A stretch of 64,000 nucleotides of DNA from Bicyclus anynana (lineage: Eukaryota; Arthropoda; Insecta; Lepidoptera; Nymphalidae): the NCBI RefSeq assembly GCF_947172395.1, contig NC_069108.1, positions 8,009,068 through 8,073,067 on the forward strand, written 5' to 3'. The notes beneath the pieces were generated by a model that searched no databases, was not told the origin of the DNA, and saw only the letters and a program-made list of their open reading frames with translations. This document shows positions 1-11,499 of the stretch, piece after piece. The position numbers were made by a program, and so were the translations under genes. Each line of letters begins with the position of its first letter. The first letter of the stretch is position 1.

Positions 1-170
1 GCAAACCACACTCACGACATCGCTTTTGTTATCAGGCGTTTCGCGACAAGGTGGACTGACGACTTTAAGCGAGTCGCAGGGATTCGCAGATGGCTCTGCA
101 TCGTTCAGGATCGTATGTCTTGCAGTGAACGTTAATCGGCTGATATGATGATGACGAAGGTATGCAACTA
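1..170 (+). mobile_element. LINE 3' tail fragment
   Basis: GGTGGACTGACGAC, AGCGAGTCGCAG and GGCTGATATGATGATGACGA match the 3' end of the LINE fragment at 46340-46875 (RT C-terminal tail and 3' UTR). Only the last part is present, and it may continue before the window. Confidence 0.7.
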
Positions 171-176
171 TGTATT

Positions 177-1424
177 TTGGGCCATGGTAGCTTTGGGAGG
201 TCCAGACCCTAAACCGTTCAAGTAGAAAACGCATTTTTTAATATTTTTCTTCGGCTTAATATAAGAAATCTTCCCCCAGAAGGCAGTCATTTAGCTATAT
301 TCACCTCTGGGGTCAAAAAGAAAATAGACCTACATGTTGTCAGAGGTAATAAAAAAACTCTTAACAAACTGAATTAAAAATAAATTATTTACTTTTTTAT
401 TTAATTTGGCGCTAATTCACCAAAATAAGCAAACAAAACAGGGGTTATAAAATTGTCCATTGATTGACGTTGACAATTTAAAAATAAAGGTGCAGACACA
501 CATAACAAACCACACGTTCGTGGTTATTCAATTGAAATTATAGATTTATTAAATTAAAAGTTATACCAAACAACTCGAGTCATCGTCAAAGTCATCAATG
601 TACAACAAAAAAAGAAAAATAAATAAAAGAAAATAAATTAAATTAGCAGTGCATTTAATAAAATAATAAAAAACGACTGAGCACAATGAGGCGGATGTAG
701 CGCGCCCGACGCGACTTGATACTCCAACAACGGCGCAAGTATCAAACTCGAACGAGCGCTCTATACACAATAAACGTTAATACAGTACTTTGGTAAATGG
801 CTGGCGTTAGCTACAAAACTGACAGCTGTCAAACACACTTGACAGTTGGGCGCAGATTAAAAATGAAAACCTAGCATTCACAGATAACAAATAGGCATAC
901 AAATCGAGTAAAAAAAATACCAAAGATGCGGTATTAAGTAATATCTGTTAAAAACTCTTCAACTAAAATGATCCGAATGTTTAAATAACCAGGGAACTAG
1001 TTTCTTTAAAAGCACGAATTTTAATATTAATGAATTCCATTTTGAACTATAAAAAAGTTTGAATTAAGATGTAAATTAATAAATATAACCATCTTACATA
1101 CATGCCATAGACATTATTTTGTATTTTTATAGACAAGATACAAATCACAAATGTCGAAATATATCTTTTCTATAAAATTGAAAATTTAATATTTTTATGA
1201 AATTGTATTTTATTTAAAAAGCAAAAATATGCAACCCTTTTTACACAATTTGTATACCTACATAACTACAAGTTTTTAATATGAAAATATAAAGTAAAGT
1301 AGGTATAATTTTACATTATTATTAGTATGATTTAATTTATAGTTGCACAATGCAAAACGACACATTGTCAATACATTGAGTTACAATGTTGCATGCTAGA
1401 GAAGACACCGTTCCTTTCAACTGA
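177..1424. other. AT-rich stretch without a recognised gene
   Basis: I see no supported exon. A CpG-richer patch at 680-850 contains GACAGCTGTC and GACAGTTGGGCGC, but no TATA box or open frame of weight. Confidence 0.5.
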
Positions 1425-1793
1425 GGCGACATCGCCTCACTTCATACTTTCTTGGTATCATATATTTCCAAAATAACTATCAGGGGGTGATTGGTAATCG
1501 ATACAGATGCCAAAAATGCAATCAGTAAAATTTTCGTCTGTCTGTCTGTATGTTCGTTATAGAAACAAAAACTACTCGACGGATTTTAACGAAACTTGGT
1601 ACAATTATTCTTCATACTCCTGGGCAGGTTATAGTATACTTTTCATCACGCTACGATCAATAGGAGCAGAGCAGTGAAGGGAAATGTTGGTAAAACGGAA
1701 GAAATTACTCCATTTTTACAGCATTACTACTTTACTAAGAGCTGGATTAAAGAGGTCTAAGGGCGGACGAAGTCGCGGGCGTCCGCTAGTCTA
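1425..1793 (+). mobile_element. Non-autonomous Helitron-like element
   Basis: Internal sequence shared with copies at 38077-38700 and 60038-60415 (CTATCAGGGGGTGATT, CTACTCGACGGATTTTAACG). The 3' end is the GC hairpin GGGCGGACG...CGTCCG followed by CTAG, typical of Helitrons. Confidence 0.75.
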
Positions 1794-2134
1794 GAATATT
1801 TTAATAGTATGGTTAAAAGTAACTAATGTTTTAACGCTGCAGAAAATAACACAATTAGTTAATACTGCACTTTTTATGTTTTTATGTTGTGACATGTTTT
1901 TTATTTGAAACAGCTTATCTATTTCTAAAATATATCTATGTCGGGGAGTAAGTTATTTGATTGGTTAACAAAATCTATGTTAAATAACAAATTATTGTGA
2001 TACTGTTAGAATCAGGTTTCTATGTAATTGGGATTTCATTGGGAGTATTTGTAAATAGTGAAAGGGCCCTTTAACCCTGCTACTAGCGGTTGCCAGTCCG
2101 TAATATCGCTCGTGCTTGAATTTAGTCTGTCCCC

Positions 2135-2393
2135 CGTCATCTATATATAAAAATCCATGCCACATTTCGTTGTAATTTTATAACTTAAAGAAGCTTTCCA
2201 AACCAAATGTTTAGGCTTTATTCGGACTATTTAGTAGATGGTTTATGTGAAGTTTGCACAAAATCGGTCGAGTGGTTTTTCATTTATCACATAAATGAAT
2301 TCAGGGGTAGGGTAGTGGTAAGGTAGGGGTGGGGTAGGGACTACCCTACCCCACCACTGTCCTGTAGGGTAGGGATAGGGTCTGCTAGTCTAG
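2135..2393 (+). mobile_element. Helitron-like fragment with G-rich TAGGG runs
   Basis: Starts ATCTATATATAAAAATCC and ends GGGTCTGCTAGTC. The interior at 2308-2377 holds GGGTAGGG-type runs and a complementary CCCTACCCC stretch. Confidence 0.6.
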
Positions 2394-3012
2394 TATGTAG
2401 TGCATAGTAACTCAATGCTATCATTATTACATTATTCATCAAAACCTGTCATTTTACATCGTAGCAATTGTAGATGAAAACTATAATAACTAATCTAATA
2501 AATTTAAAATCATATCATTGTGAGAGAAACCATTACAATTACATCAAAACTCAAAAACAAAACTTAACATAATTGCAATAAGGCACAAGATTTCTTTTTT
2601 TTTTATTAAGTAAGTATAATAAAACAAATTGGTCTAACTTATTATTAAGAAAAAAAAATACAAAATAATATATATAATACATAATAATATGTGGTGTAGA
2701 TAAAATTAAGTTACAGACAAACTAAGGCTAAAGTTAGTCGGTTTGAAGAACCCTAAAAGAAAGTCGGTCACGTTTATGTTGAAATCATAGAGTAACCAGA
2801 GTTAGTCTATACAAGCATCGTACTGAAGCCGGTTAAACCCATTTAAAAAAAAACAAACGTCTCTTTGACAACCGCATATACAAACTTTTTTCGTAATTTG
2901 TATTTCAAAATGTAACACTAACAACAATTACGTAAATTAATATAATACCCAAATTATAAAATGATAAAATATCTCACGAATTTTACAGCGATAAGGCTGC
3001 CTTTGCCACTTA

Positions 3013-3335
3013 ACGTTATCGCCGCGTTGCAACGATTTGCGGTACAGACAGCTTCAGTGTGCTCGTGACGCTCGAGCCGTCCACATCTCTTGTTGTGTAA
3101 TTCTTTATGTGTTACTTGGGATAGGCGGGGAGAGTGACTTGAGTGGAAAAGGATCCTTCAACCCTACACACAACGTTCACAAGTGCGTGACTCCACTCAA
3201 GGTCATTATCTGCCATTCTACTGTCTTATTTTGGTCACAGTGTGATTTGTTTAAGTTGTCCTGACAAATGTTGTGAATCATAACCTTTGTTCGACATTAG
3301 TTTTTTTATTTTTGTAATCACTTTTGAGTCTGCTA
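3013..3335 (+). repeat. Interspersed repeat family C, copy 1
   Basis: About 320 bp, shared with 14780-15075 and 51001-51335 (same strand) and 49956-50268 and 63615-63945 (opposite). Markers: GTTCGAGCCGTCCACA-like start, CTCCACTCAAGGTCATT, TTGTCCTGACAAATGTTGTG. No coding capacity seen; class unknown. Confidence 0.8.
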
Positions 3336-3916
3336 AAACTAATGACGTCATCACTCAAGCAGTACGTTCCGACGTCTTTAGAGCGTTAACCTAAAGTAAT
3401 ATTCCGTCCAACATACCGACTAATGAAATAAAAACTAACAATTGGAAGTCAAGACACCGTCACCGCAAATTCTAACGTAATAAAATTTACAATGAAATAA
3501 ACACACAGTCGAAACGCCATTTTAGTCGGTGTATATCCAACGATTCTTGAACTCGCCCGAATAAAGGTCGTAGCTCATTAAACCCACCTGGAATCCGACT
3601 CGCACCGCCTCGCCTGGAGTTAGTATGCTTCGTATGTCAAATCAAATCAAGAATATTTCAAGTGGGCTCAGTTTACAAGCACTTTTGACACGTCAGTTGA
3701 CTATTTGTAAAGATTCTACCACCGGTTCGGAAGGCAGGTTCTGCTGAGAAGAAACCGGCAAGAAACTCAACAGTTGCTCTTTTGAAAAAGTCATACAGTA
3801 TTATAATTTACAATTGATAACAATTACAATTTCTTATAGTTTTATTTCCTGTGTGAAGGTGGAAGCTGATCCAACGGCCTCCAAGAGCCTTTATCTAAAA
3901 GGAATTTGTTTTCTAA

Positions 3917-4240
3917 CGACCTCCGTGACGCAGTGGTATGCGCGGTGGATTTACAAGACGGAGGTCCTGGGTTCGATCCCCAGCTGAACCGGTTGAGGTT
4001 TTCTTAATTGGTCCAGGTCTGGCTGGTGGGAGGCTTCGAAAGCGGTTAGTTACCACCCTACCGACAAAGACGTACCGCCAAGCGATTTAGCGTTCCGGTA
4101 CGATGACGTGTAGAAAACGAAAGGGGTGTGGATTTTCATCCTCCTCCTAACAAGTTAGCCCGCTTCCATCTTAGATTGCATCTTCACTTACCATCAGGTG
4201 AGGTTGTAGTCAAGGGCTAACTTGTAAAGAATATTAAAAA
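3917..4240 (+). mobile_element. tRNA-derived SINE family A, near full length
   Basis: The tRNA-like head has a box A (near GACGCAGTGGTATGCG) and box B GGTTCGATCCC. The body contains GTACCGCCAAGCGATTTAGC and GTTAGCCCGCTTCCATCTTA, and an A-rich tail ends it. A pol III SINE, not a functional tRNA. Confidence 0.88.
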
Positions 4241-4721
4241 AAACGGATCATTAATTTTACGGTAGATAAAATCCGTTCGATGCGGATTAGTGGACGCACT
4301 TGGATGACTTTCTACACAAAGAATACTACGATACGAGTGATGCGATGCGTCCGACACGTACGATGCGGATCAGTGGACGCCTACCATTAGTAATTCGTTG
4401 ATGCGAGTAAACAGAAAAATGGAATTCCACAATGAATGATAGTCTAGGAAAAACCTATGTAAATTAAATTTAACATCGGAAGACTTGACTAAATAAAATA
4501 TATACGTGTTTATATGTACATAATATAATAATTATATATATTTTAAAAATTAAATTTAAAAATATAAAAAAAAAAACAATACATACTATTGCAATCAGTC
4601 CAAACTTAATTTTAACTTCTACTGTTTAATTTTTTTTTTGCCGGAAAAATGGAAAGATTCGAGATTTGTCTGCTAAAGTTGGCAGGCGGCTGTATTTAAT
4701 TCTTTTCTTTTTTTTTAGAAT

Positions 4722-4909
4722 TTAAACTATCGTGAGTGTTATTCATATATTCATTCGCGGCACGATCCAAACTGAATCGAACGGCAGTTTGGATCGTGCC
4801 GCGATGCAAGAACCAGCTCATGACTAAGGGCCCCGTATGGGTTCGAAACTAGTCGGGCATACTCCGACGTAATATCACGTGAGTTTTAGCCGTGTTTCAT
4901 AATCAATTC
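4722..4909. mobile_element. Fold-back MITE, family F, copy 1
   Basis: Shares CTATCGTGAGTGTTATTCAT and TCGGGCATACTCCGACGTAA with 11981-12184. In the middle sits a separate perfect hairpin, CGGCACGATCCAAACT against its complement at about 4761-4803. Confidence 0.75.
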
Positions 4910-7270
4910 TTTTCTTACCAATTTTTTAATCATTTTTTTTTTCAACAATTAATTAACTAACCATTTTGAATTACTAATTATTTTACTTACTTATTCGTAA
5001 GTACTTCCAGGTAATAGGACAAAATAATTCTTTAAATCCATATTTTTAACTATTTAATTCAATTTTCTGGGATAAAATTACAGATATTCCTTACTTTGAA
5101 AACAATTATTCATTAAGATGATTCACTGATATGTCGAACCTATTGCACTCGTTTTTACTGTTACTACTTATTTAATCGTTTTTACTGTTACTATTTATTT
5201 AATCATTTTTACTGTTACTGTACTCAATTATTTTTTTAAATGGTTTAGTTAAAAATTTATATCACTTCAGATGACCATAATTTTTGTGTATATGTACTTT
5301 AATATAATAATAATATAATAACTTTGACCGACATCTATACAGTTTTTGAAATTATTCTTCCATTTACATACATACACGCCGCCGACCAATCTCAGTGGAG
5401 TTAAATATACATAATAAATCACCGACGTAATTAACTGCAATTTGTAGGTTACATTCAGTTATAAAAACAACATAAGTTTGAGTTTTTGAGTTTTTATAAC
5501 ATGTATAAAAATACATATTATAAAAACGCAATGCCCACAGAAAACGCGTTATCAACAAATTATCGACCCTTTATAGATAGCCAATTTTTAAACTATGAGA
5601 CCAGACCTCCCTCTGTATTGGAGATGGGATATGGAACTAAGACCCACCAAACTGCTCCAATGCGGACTGACAGGTGGAGTAAGACAAATTAATTATGGTC
5701 TTACAACTCAGTTGATAACGCGCTGGCGTATACAAGATTGGAGAATTAAGAATGAATTAATGATGAAAGCATACAGAACGGGGAGTCCCCCTCAACGTAA
5801 AACATTGCACACAACAAAGCATTCTGAAAACAAAACAATACATACAACAATAAAGGAAAAAAAAAAGTCATCGCTACTACTATAATAGTAAAAAACTAAC
5901 TAAACATTACATTACGTTTAAAGTTGGTTAAGTAAGCGAAATAATAAAATGCATGCTGTGTTTAAGATTAAATGTACAACGCGGTCATTGGTAGTCTTTT
6001 TAATCACAAAAAACATGGATTATTGCATTTTAAAACGTCTCACGAGAAATATTACACAAAAAAAAATACCAATGCCACCAAAAATCTAAACCGAATTTTA
6101 TTTCATACCGTAAAACTAATTTAAAGAAGTGTTTTTTTTAATTTTATTTCATTTATAAAACAGTCCCGAACACAAGCTCGCGACACACTGACCTAAAAAT
6201 TAAACCAAGCCAAGTATTTATAACCACGCACACACGTATACGCAAATCACGCACACAACTAAGGCCGCATAACTATACTATAATTATATACTCTTACGAA
6301 TTATTATTATTACACATTTTATCAATACGGGCGATTTTATTGGGGTAACTATGGAAAATTATACAAAATAAAAACATTGAGAAAAAAATCAAATTTCGCT
6401 TTGACGATTTTGCATTTTGTCACTACAAAGAAAAACAAAGCAAAAATCAATTATTTCATCTTTGTTATTTAACCATTTTTACTGGCAACAGTAAAGTAAT
6501 TAAAAAATTTTTCCTTAAACAATTGATTACTGCAAGTTTATTTTCAGTAATATATTTTATTGATATAATAACAAGAAATTAGTGGAAAATCAACAAGATA
6601 GAGAGAGAGAGAGAGAATTAAACGAAAATGGAATAAATGCGGAACTAAATGGAAAACCGTCAAATGACAAATGTTTGGCAATCGCTAACATCCTGGCACT
6701 ACAATGTCGACCTTAACACCGAAGCATAAAGGTTATTGCTGTTTGGCACGAAACTTAGCGTCCTCTGCTGCGTTATTGACCATTCAAGATATATGTCGTT
6801 TGATTGTAAAAGTTAATTATCTCAAAAGTAATTTTATTTAAAAAAAAAAGGCAAGACAAGGAATATATGTCACTTTATTACATTCCTTTTTTGTTACTTC
6901 CAAATTTTTTTTAACAGCAAATCCATTTTTGGTGTTTAATCATTAAGAATCGATTTTGATGTAAAGTGTATTAAAATTTGTGAGCAGTGAAATTCGAAAA
7001 GTAAAGAAAAACGAAACGATTTTTTGGTAAACGAATCACCTTTTTTGAGATCATATATATGTGTATAATATTACACCGAATCAATGTAAAAATAATGATA
7101 ATACATACATATCATTTCGATTAAGGAGTAAACACCAAAGTCAGAATTTACATTTTTTCTCTACACCTACACGGATCATTTAAAGACATTTACTTGTTGC
7201 CACAGATAATGAACTACTAAATAATTTTCATACAAAACCTAATTAATTAAAATACAAATGACAATAATTA
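4910..7270. other. AT-rich stretch downstream of the gene
   Basis: No supported exon or complete element. Visible: a (GA)8 tract at about 6599-6615, several poly(A)/poly(T) runs, and a recurring TTTTTACTGTTACT phrase near 5150-5220. Part may be distal 3' UTR. Confidence 0.5.
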
Positions 7271-7274
7271 TTAA

Positions 7275-7280
7275 TTTATT
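7275..7280 (-). terminator. Candidate poly(A) signal for the RNF38/44-family gene
   Basis: AATAAA on the minus strand about 230 nt past the stop codon, at the point where moderately GC-rich sequence turns AT-rich. Other AATAAA sites lie further on (for example near 6539 and 543), so a longer 3' UTR is possible. Confidence 0.4.
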
Positions 7281-7506
7281 TACAATCAACGACACATTTA
7301 TCCAGTTACAACTTGGATCATTTCCCTCCCTATAGAAGTCCTACCCTTTCCTATACAAGTCTGGGCCATTTGAATGGTCTAATAATGATTTACAGTCCAC
7401 TACGTCGTACAGTTCCATACATACAAGCCAAGTCCCGTGCCAGCGGATCGCGTCACAAGCGACCGCCCTTATTGTGTACGGCGCAAGGGTGACAGTCCCC
7501 CGCGAG

Positions 7507-7569
7507 TCACTCGGAATTGTTAAAGTACTCGGACGCGTTCCCTCTGCATATGGGACACGTTCGATTCGA
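7507..7569 (-). CDS. RNF44: RNF38/44-family gene, terminal coding exon 15
   Basis: Acceptor TTCTGTTGCAG, then SNRTCPICRGNASEYFNNSE and TGA at 7509-7507. It provides the last C-x2-C zinc pair, ten residues after the Cys in exon 14, completing the finger. The CPICRG-ASE tail matches family length, so the C-terminus is complete. Confidence 0.97.
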   Translation of the reverse strand, partial: SNRTCPICRGNASEYFNNSE

Positions 7570-7626
7570 CTGCAACAGAAAATTACTGATTAATTGTTGA
7601 AAAAACGATTTAACCATTTTTACTGT

Positions 7627-7830
7627 TACTAATTTATACTAATATTATAAATACAATAAATAAATAAATAAAAATAAAGAGGAATAATTTGATAGTTTGT
7701 TTGTTTCCATTGAATAGGGTCTTAAAACTACGGAACTACTTGAAAAATTCTTTCACTGTTGAGAAGTTAGTATCTCAGAGTGCTAGAGGCAATATTTTAT
7801 CCTAGTATTCCTACTGGAACCACGCGAGTG
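7627..7830 (+). mobile_element. Decayed Helitron-like element in the last intron
   Basis: ACTAATATTATAAATAC, GAAAAATTCTTTCACTGTTG and ATTCCTACTGGAACCACGCG match the Helitron family seen at 43624, 45223 and 52893. It starts about 58 bp upstream of the last coding exon. Confidence 0.6.
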
Positions 7831-8321
7831 AATTGTTGATAAAAAAAAAGTTTAACCATTTTTAATCTTTCTAATAGTTTATAAAATTTATTTAAGTACA
7901 CAGTAACATAGTTAATTAATTAATTATTTTTACTGTTACTCTAAATGTTTAGAGAAACAGTAAAAATGATATACTCCTTTAAAAATAGATTCACATATCA
8001 ATGATAAGGCATTTTAATTTTTAACAATGAAAGCAACTCCTTCCCGTCCTTACCGTCACCGGTGACGGCTCGAAGAACCATTATGTATTCAAAAAGATAA
8101 TAAATTTTAAAGGTATTGTACCTAACTTACACCATTGGTATCTTCATGTCAAGAGTAAATAGAAAATCTTTTACGCAAGCGCGTTGCAACATAGTCTGCA
8201 TCTTCACTTACCATTAGGCACAATTGCAACTAGTATATTCATGTAAATTATTGACATGTGACATTGTATCAGCTGTTGGTTGTCCTTATTAAATAAATAA
8301 ATAAATAAACTAAGCGCTGGC

Positions 8322-8490
8322 CTATCGTCGTTATCAACCCATATTCCACTCACTGCTGAGCTCGAGTCTCCTCTCAGAATGAGAGGGGTTAGGCTAATAG
8401 TCCACCACGCTGGCCCAATGCAGATTGGCAGACTTCACACACGCAGAGAATTAAGAAATTCTCTGGTGTGCAGGTTTCCTCACGATGTTT
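8322..8490 (-). mobile_element. SINE family B, 3' part
   Basis: ATCAACCCATATTCCACTCA, GAATGAGAGGGGTTAGGC and GCAGACTTCACACACGCAGA match full copies at 38169-38487 and 44447-44752. The tRNA-like head is missing; the element runs into a minisatellite. Confidence 0.8.
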
Positions 8491-8493
8491 TCT

Positions 8494-8582
8494 TCGAGCC
8501 GGATATGGTCCTTCGAGCCGTATTTGGTCCTTCGAGCCGGATATGGTCCTTCGAGCCGGATATGGTCCTTCGAGCCGGATTC
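8494..8582 (+). repeat. 19-bp minisatellite next to the exon 14 donor
   Basis: Five units of CCTTCGAGCCGGATATGGT with minor changes, starting at a SINE break and ending about 40 bp before the splice donor of exon 14. Confidence 0.92.
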
Positions 8583-8624
8583 TTTAAGTGGAAGTCAATT
8601 AGTAGCAAACAGCGAGGCACTCAC

Positions 8625-8737
8625 CCTGAGCCACTTGTCGACGCACTTGGCGTGGAACTCGTGCGCGCACGGCAGCACGCGCAGCGTCTGGCGCGCCTCG
8701 AACTCGCACATGCACACCACGCACGACGTCTGCTCGC
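8625..8737 (-). CDS. RNF44: RNF38/44-family gene, exon 14 (RING-H2 zinc finger)
   Basis: Acceptor TTTGTGTGCGCAG, donor GTGAGT; two leading bases complete Gly, then EQTSCVVCMCEFEARQTLRV, then LPCAHEFHAKCVDKWLR, ending phase 0. It supplies six of eight zinc ligands in the RING-H2 order: C-x2-C, x14, C-x-H-x2-H-x2-C. The CVVC (position 2 hydrophobic) and DKWL residues are the typical E2-contact positions of active RING E3s. Confidence 0.98.
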
Positions 8738-9179
8738 CTGCGCACACAAACATACGCGATGAGAGTTTTAATACATACAATTAATATTGTTTAATTAACA
8801 ATTAATTTAGTTTAATATAGGATGCAGTACTTTCTTTACTACTTTAGCTTGTAAGCTCTGTAGGTATTAGTTTGTAATTTCTTCTTGGTTTTTTATTTGT
8901 TTTTATTTTTAGCTGAATAAAGAATATTTATTATTATTATACTAGATTTACATGCTTGGCAAGATCAAGTCTTTAATTTATTAAAGCTAATGCCGAAATG
9001 TAGTGATAAACGCAATGTAGCTAAGAACTTTCTGGAATGTATAATGAGATTTAAGGAAAAGATGAAAGAGAGAATGTCAGGTAGAAGAGACTTGAGACGT
9101 TGGTGGTAGTTGGAGCCCGACACTAACCAAACCAGGTGTCTATGAGGATTTTCACCCCATACATAAAAGTAGTCTAGAG

Positions 9180-10145
9180 CAGTAATTCCCAAAGTGGTCT
9201 ATATCGACCCCTAGGGGTCTATGACAACCTGCAAGGGGTCTACGTGAGCGAAAAAGAATTTGGGGGTCCATGAAATGAAAATGAGGGTCCACGATAGTGG
9301 ATCTTAACACATACACTGATAGTACCTATTTACTTACATCGTACTATCTTATATCTTTATTATTAAAGCATCCGGTTCATCCTTCTCATTAAAAATATTG
9401 ACTTATTGCTTATGTTATTTTATTTATAGTTTATTTTATGTTTATTTAATGTTACGTATATTTTACATAACATATACAAAATTTGATTTTGAGTAGTTTT
9501 AATTTAAATTCAATTAATAAATGTTTAAATTAACATGTATATATATTTTAAGTTTCTAACACTAAACTACACTACAGTTAGAAAGGAGATCATTCACGCT
9601 CCATACATTTCTGGGCTCTTTTTTGAAAGTGCCGGCCAACGAAAAAAAATGGCACGACTCGTTAACATTAGCCATTTGGAGCAATAGCTAATATGGCATA
9701 AAAGATGTAGGAGGGCTCTGAACCAAATTATACAGGTTCGATGATTCGTTATTTCCATTTTGTCGATTTTCAAAAGTGTCCGCCAAGAAAAAAAACTGAT
9801 ACGTATCGTTAGAACTGCCTATTTGGAGCAATATTTAGTATGGCACAAAGATTGTATTTCTAGTTTTTTTTCTTAGCGGCACTTTTAAAAGTTGACAAAA
9901 TGTATGGAAATAACGAATCATCGAACATGTATAATTTGGTTCAGAGCCACCTGACAACTTTTATGGCATATTATCTATTACTTCAAATGATTAGTTCTAA
10001 CGATTCGTGCCATTTTTTTTCGTTGACCGGCACTTTCAAAAAAGGCCCAAATTGAATGATCTCCTTTACAGGTAAGTAGGGGGTCTACCCAACACGGAAA
10101 AACATGGCAAGGGGTCTACGACACAAAAAAGTTTGGGGAACTCTG
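9180..10145. mobile_element. hAT-like non-autonomous DNA transposon
   Basis: Ends CAGTAATTCCCAAAGT and its imperfect inverse ACTTTGGGGAACTCTG-like at 10130-10145 (CAG...CTG termini). Flanks GTCTAGAG (9172-9179) and GTCTAGCG (10146-10153) form an 8-bp target duplication with one mismatch. GGGGTCTACG-type sub-terminal repeats occur at both ends. No transposase seen. It ends about 60 bp from the exon 13 donor. Confidence 0.82.
9584..10066. repeat. Large palindrome inside the hAT-like element
   Basis: Arms of roughly 230 bp with ends GGAGATCATTCA and TGAATGATCTCC. Matching internal words include GGTTCGATGATTCGTTATTT-like versus AATAACGAATCATCGAAC, and TTTGAAAGTGCCGG versus CCGGCACTTTCAAA. Confidence 0.85.
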
Positions 10146-10209
10146 GTCTAGCGTTTGACTTGGTTTGCGTGAGCTGGTCGTCGCTTGAGCCTCTCTACCG
10201 GCAACTCAC

Positions 10210-10411
10210 CCTGGTGCGTCTGCTCGGAGTACTTGTAGGAGGGCAGGAGGTCAATCTCGTGCCGCGCCAGGCCCCGCGGCTTGGCCTCGCCCAGCCTCTC
10301 CGCGAGCGACAGCAGCGCCTCGTAGTTCTCGGTCTCGGGAGACTCGCCGGCCTCGTCGCGCGCCTCCGCGTACGGCGACAGCGGGAACATCGCCAGTAGG
10401 TTGAGGAACAC
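10210..10411 (-). CDS. RNF44: RNF38/44-family gene, exon 13 (conserved pre-RING block)
   Basis: Acceptor CAATTTTGATGTTGCAG-like (ATGTTGCAG visible), donor GTGAGT; phase 0 start, one base of a Gly codon at the end. It encodes VFLNLLAMFPLSPYAEARDE, then AGESPETENYEALLSLAERL, then GEAKPRGLARHEIDLLPSYK and YSEQTHQ. The NYEALL-LAERLGEAKPRGL block followed by a LPSY motif is the diagnostic signature of RNF38/RNF44. This region precedes the RING and likely forms helices that support it (inference). Confidence 0.96.
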
Positions 10412-10511
10412 CTGCAACATCAATTCCAAATTCATTTATATCATGTAAACTTAGATTGATATTCGCTTTTGACACGTCATGGTGTCACGGTAAAACCAAA
10501 GTTCATTTTAA

Positions 10512-11020
10512 ATAGGGATGATGACAGTTTTTTAAATTGTATATAAATTAAGAGTATGCTAATAGTAAAGCAATTTTGTAAAAGTAACAGGGTATCTGCG
10601 ATCATTACTTTCGGAGCTACAGGGATTTAAAGGGTCAGATTTGCGGCGTTGCCGCGGATCCCTGGAAAACGCCCCATACAAAATGGTACAAACTTACGAC
10701 GTCGTAGGCAATTAATGATCGTTAGATTTGTACGCTCTCGAACAAAATTACTAATATCTTTGTTATTTGTGCGTTTATGTTTATAGTTCATATATTAAAA
10801 AATGTCACATTTAATGTAAGGAAGTTAAAACTTTATGAATTTTCAACTAATTACGATAAAAGATTTTTAATAGATTTTAAAATTTTATAATCTTATTTAT
10901 TTTGCAAATAGCCAGACAATCTTTGCTTTTTTTATGTATATATTAGTTAACATTGATCATATTTACCAGAATGTATCATAAAAATCAATATATTCAAACT
11001 TAGTCATCATCCCCATTGCG
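10512..11020 (-). mobile_element. MITE with GGGATGATGAC termini, copy 1
   Basis: Ends AATAGGGATGATGACAG and TAGTCATCATCCCCATT are inverted repeats. It is the reverse of the 13728-14212 copy: GATCATTACTTTCGGAGCTA, GGCGTTTTTC-type and AAATGTCACATTTAATGTAA segments are shared. No coding capacity. Confidence 0.85.
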
Positions 11021-11049
11021 ACTAATTGATTTATTACGCTATTATCCGC

Positions 11050-11265
11050 GAAAACATACACATAGTCGTAGTTCGAAGAGCCGATGGACGTTGGGGTCCC
11101 AAGGTGCGACCCGCACCGGAAAGCGCAGTGGTATTCAACCGCCCCACTAAATGGACCGAGGACATTAAGCGGGTTGCAGGGAGCCGCTGGATGGTGTAGT
11201 TTGGAAGCCTATACAAGAGGCCTATGTCCAGCAGTGGAAGTCCATCGGGTGATAATGATGATCCG
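11050..11265 (+). mobile_element. LINE 3' tail fragment
   Basis: GTTCGAAGAGCCGATGGACG, GACATTAAGCGGGTTGCAGG and AGGCCTATGTCCAGCAGTGG align with the RT C-terminal tail at 46500-46700. Frameshifted and truncated. Confidence 0.8.
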
Positions 11266-11499
11266 TGAAAAACCCGACGAATCCGAGCGACAACGTCACC
11301 TAGATTCGATAGAAAATCCTATTCACACGTTTCACTTCGAAACCCGAGGTGAAACAACAATCATATGCAAAATCAAAGGAGTTCGTCTAGTGAGCTTGTA
11401 CCTGTAGTATAGTCAGAGCATTGCTTAGGTGAGTTTACAAGCATTTGAGTGATCTTGAACCTTGGGAACGCTAAATTGCTCGACGGTACGTCTTTGCCG

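Noticed and set aside
561..770. Minus-strand 69-codon frame
   Set aside because: Runs of Phe/Tyr/Leu from AT-rich DNA; no domain or splice signal.
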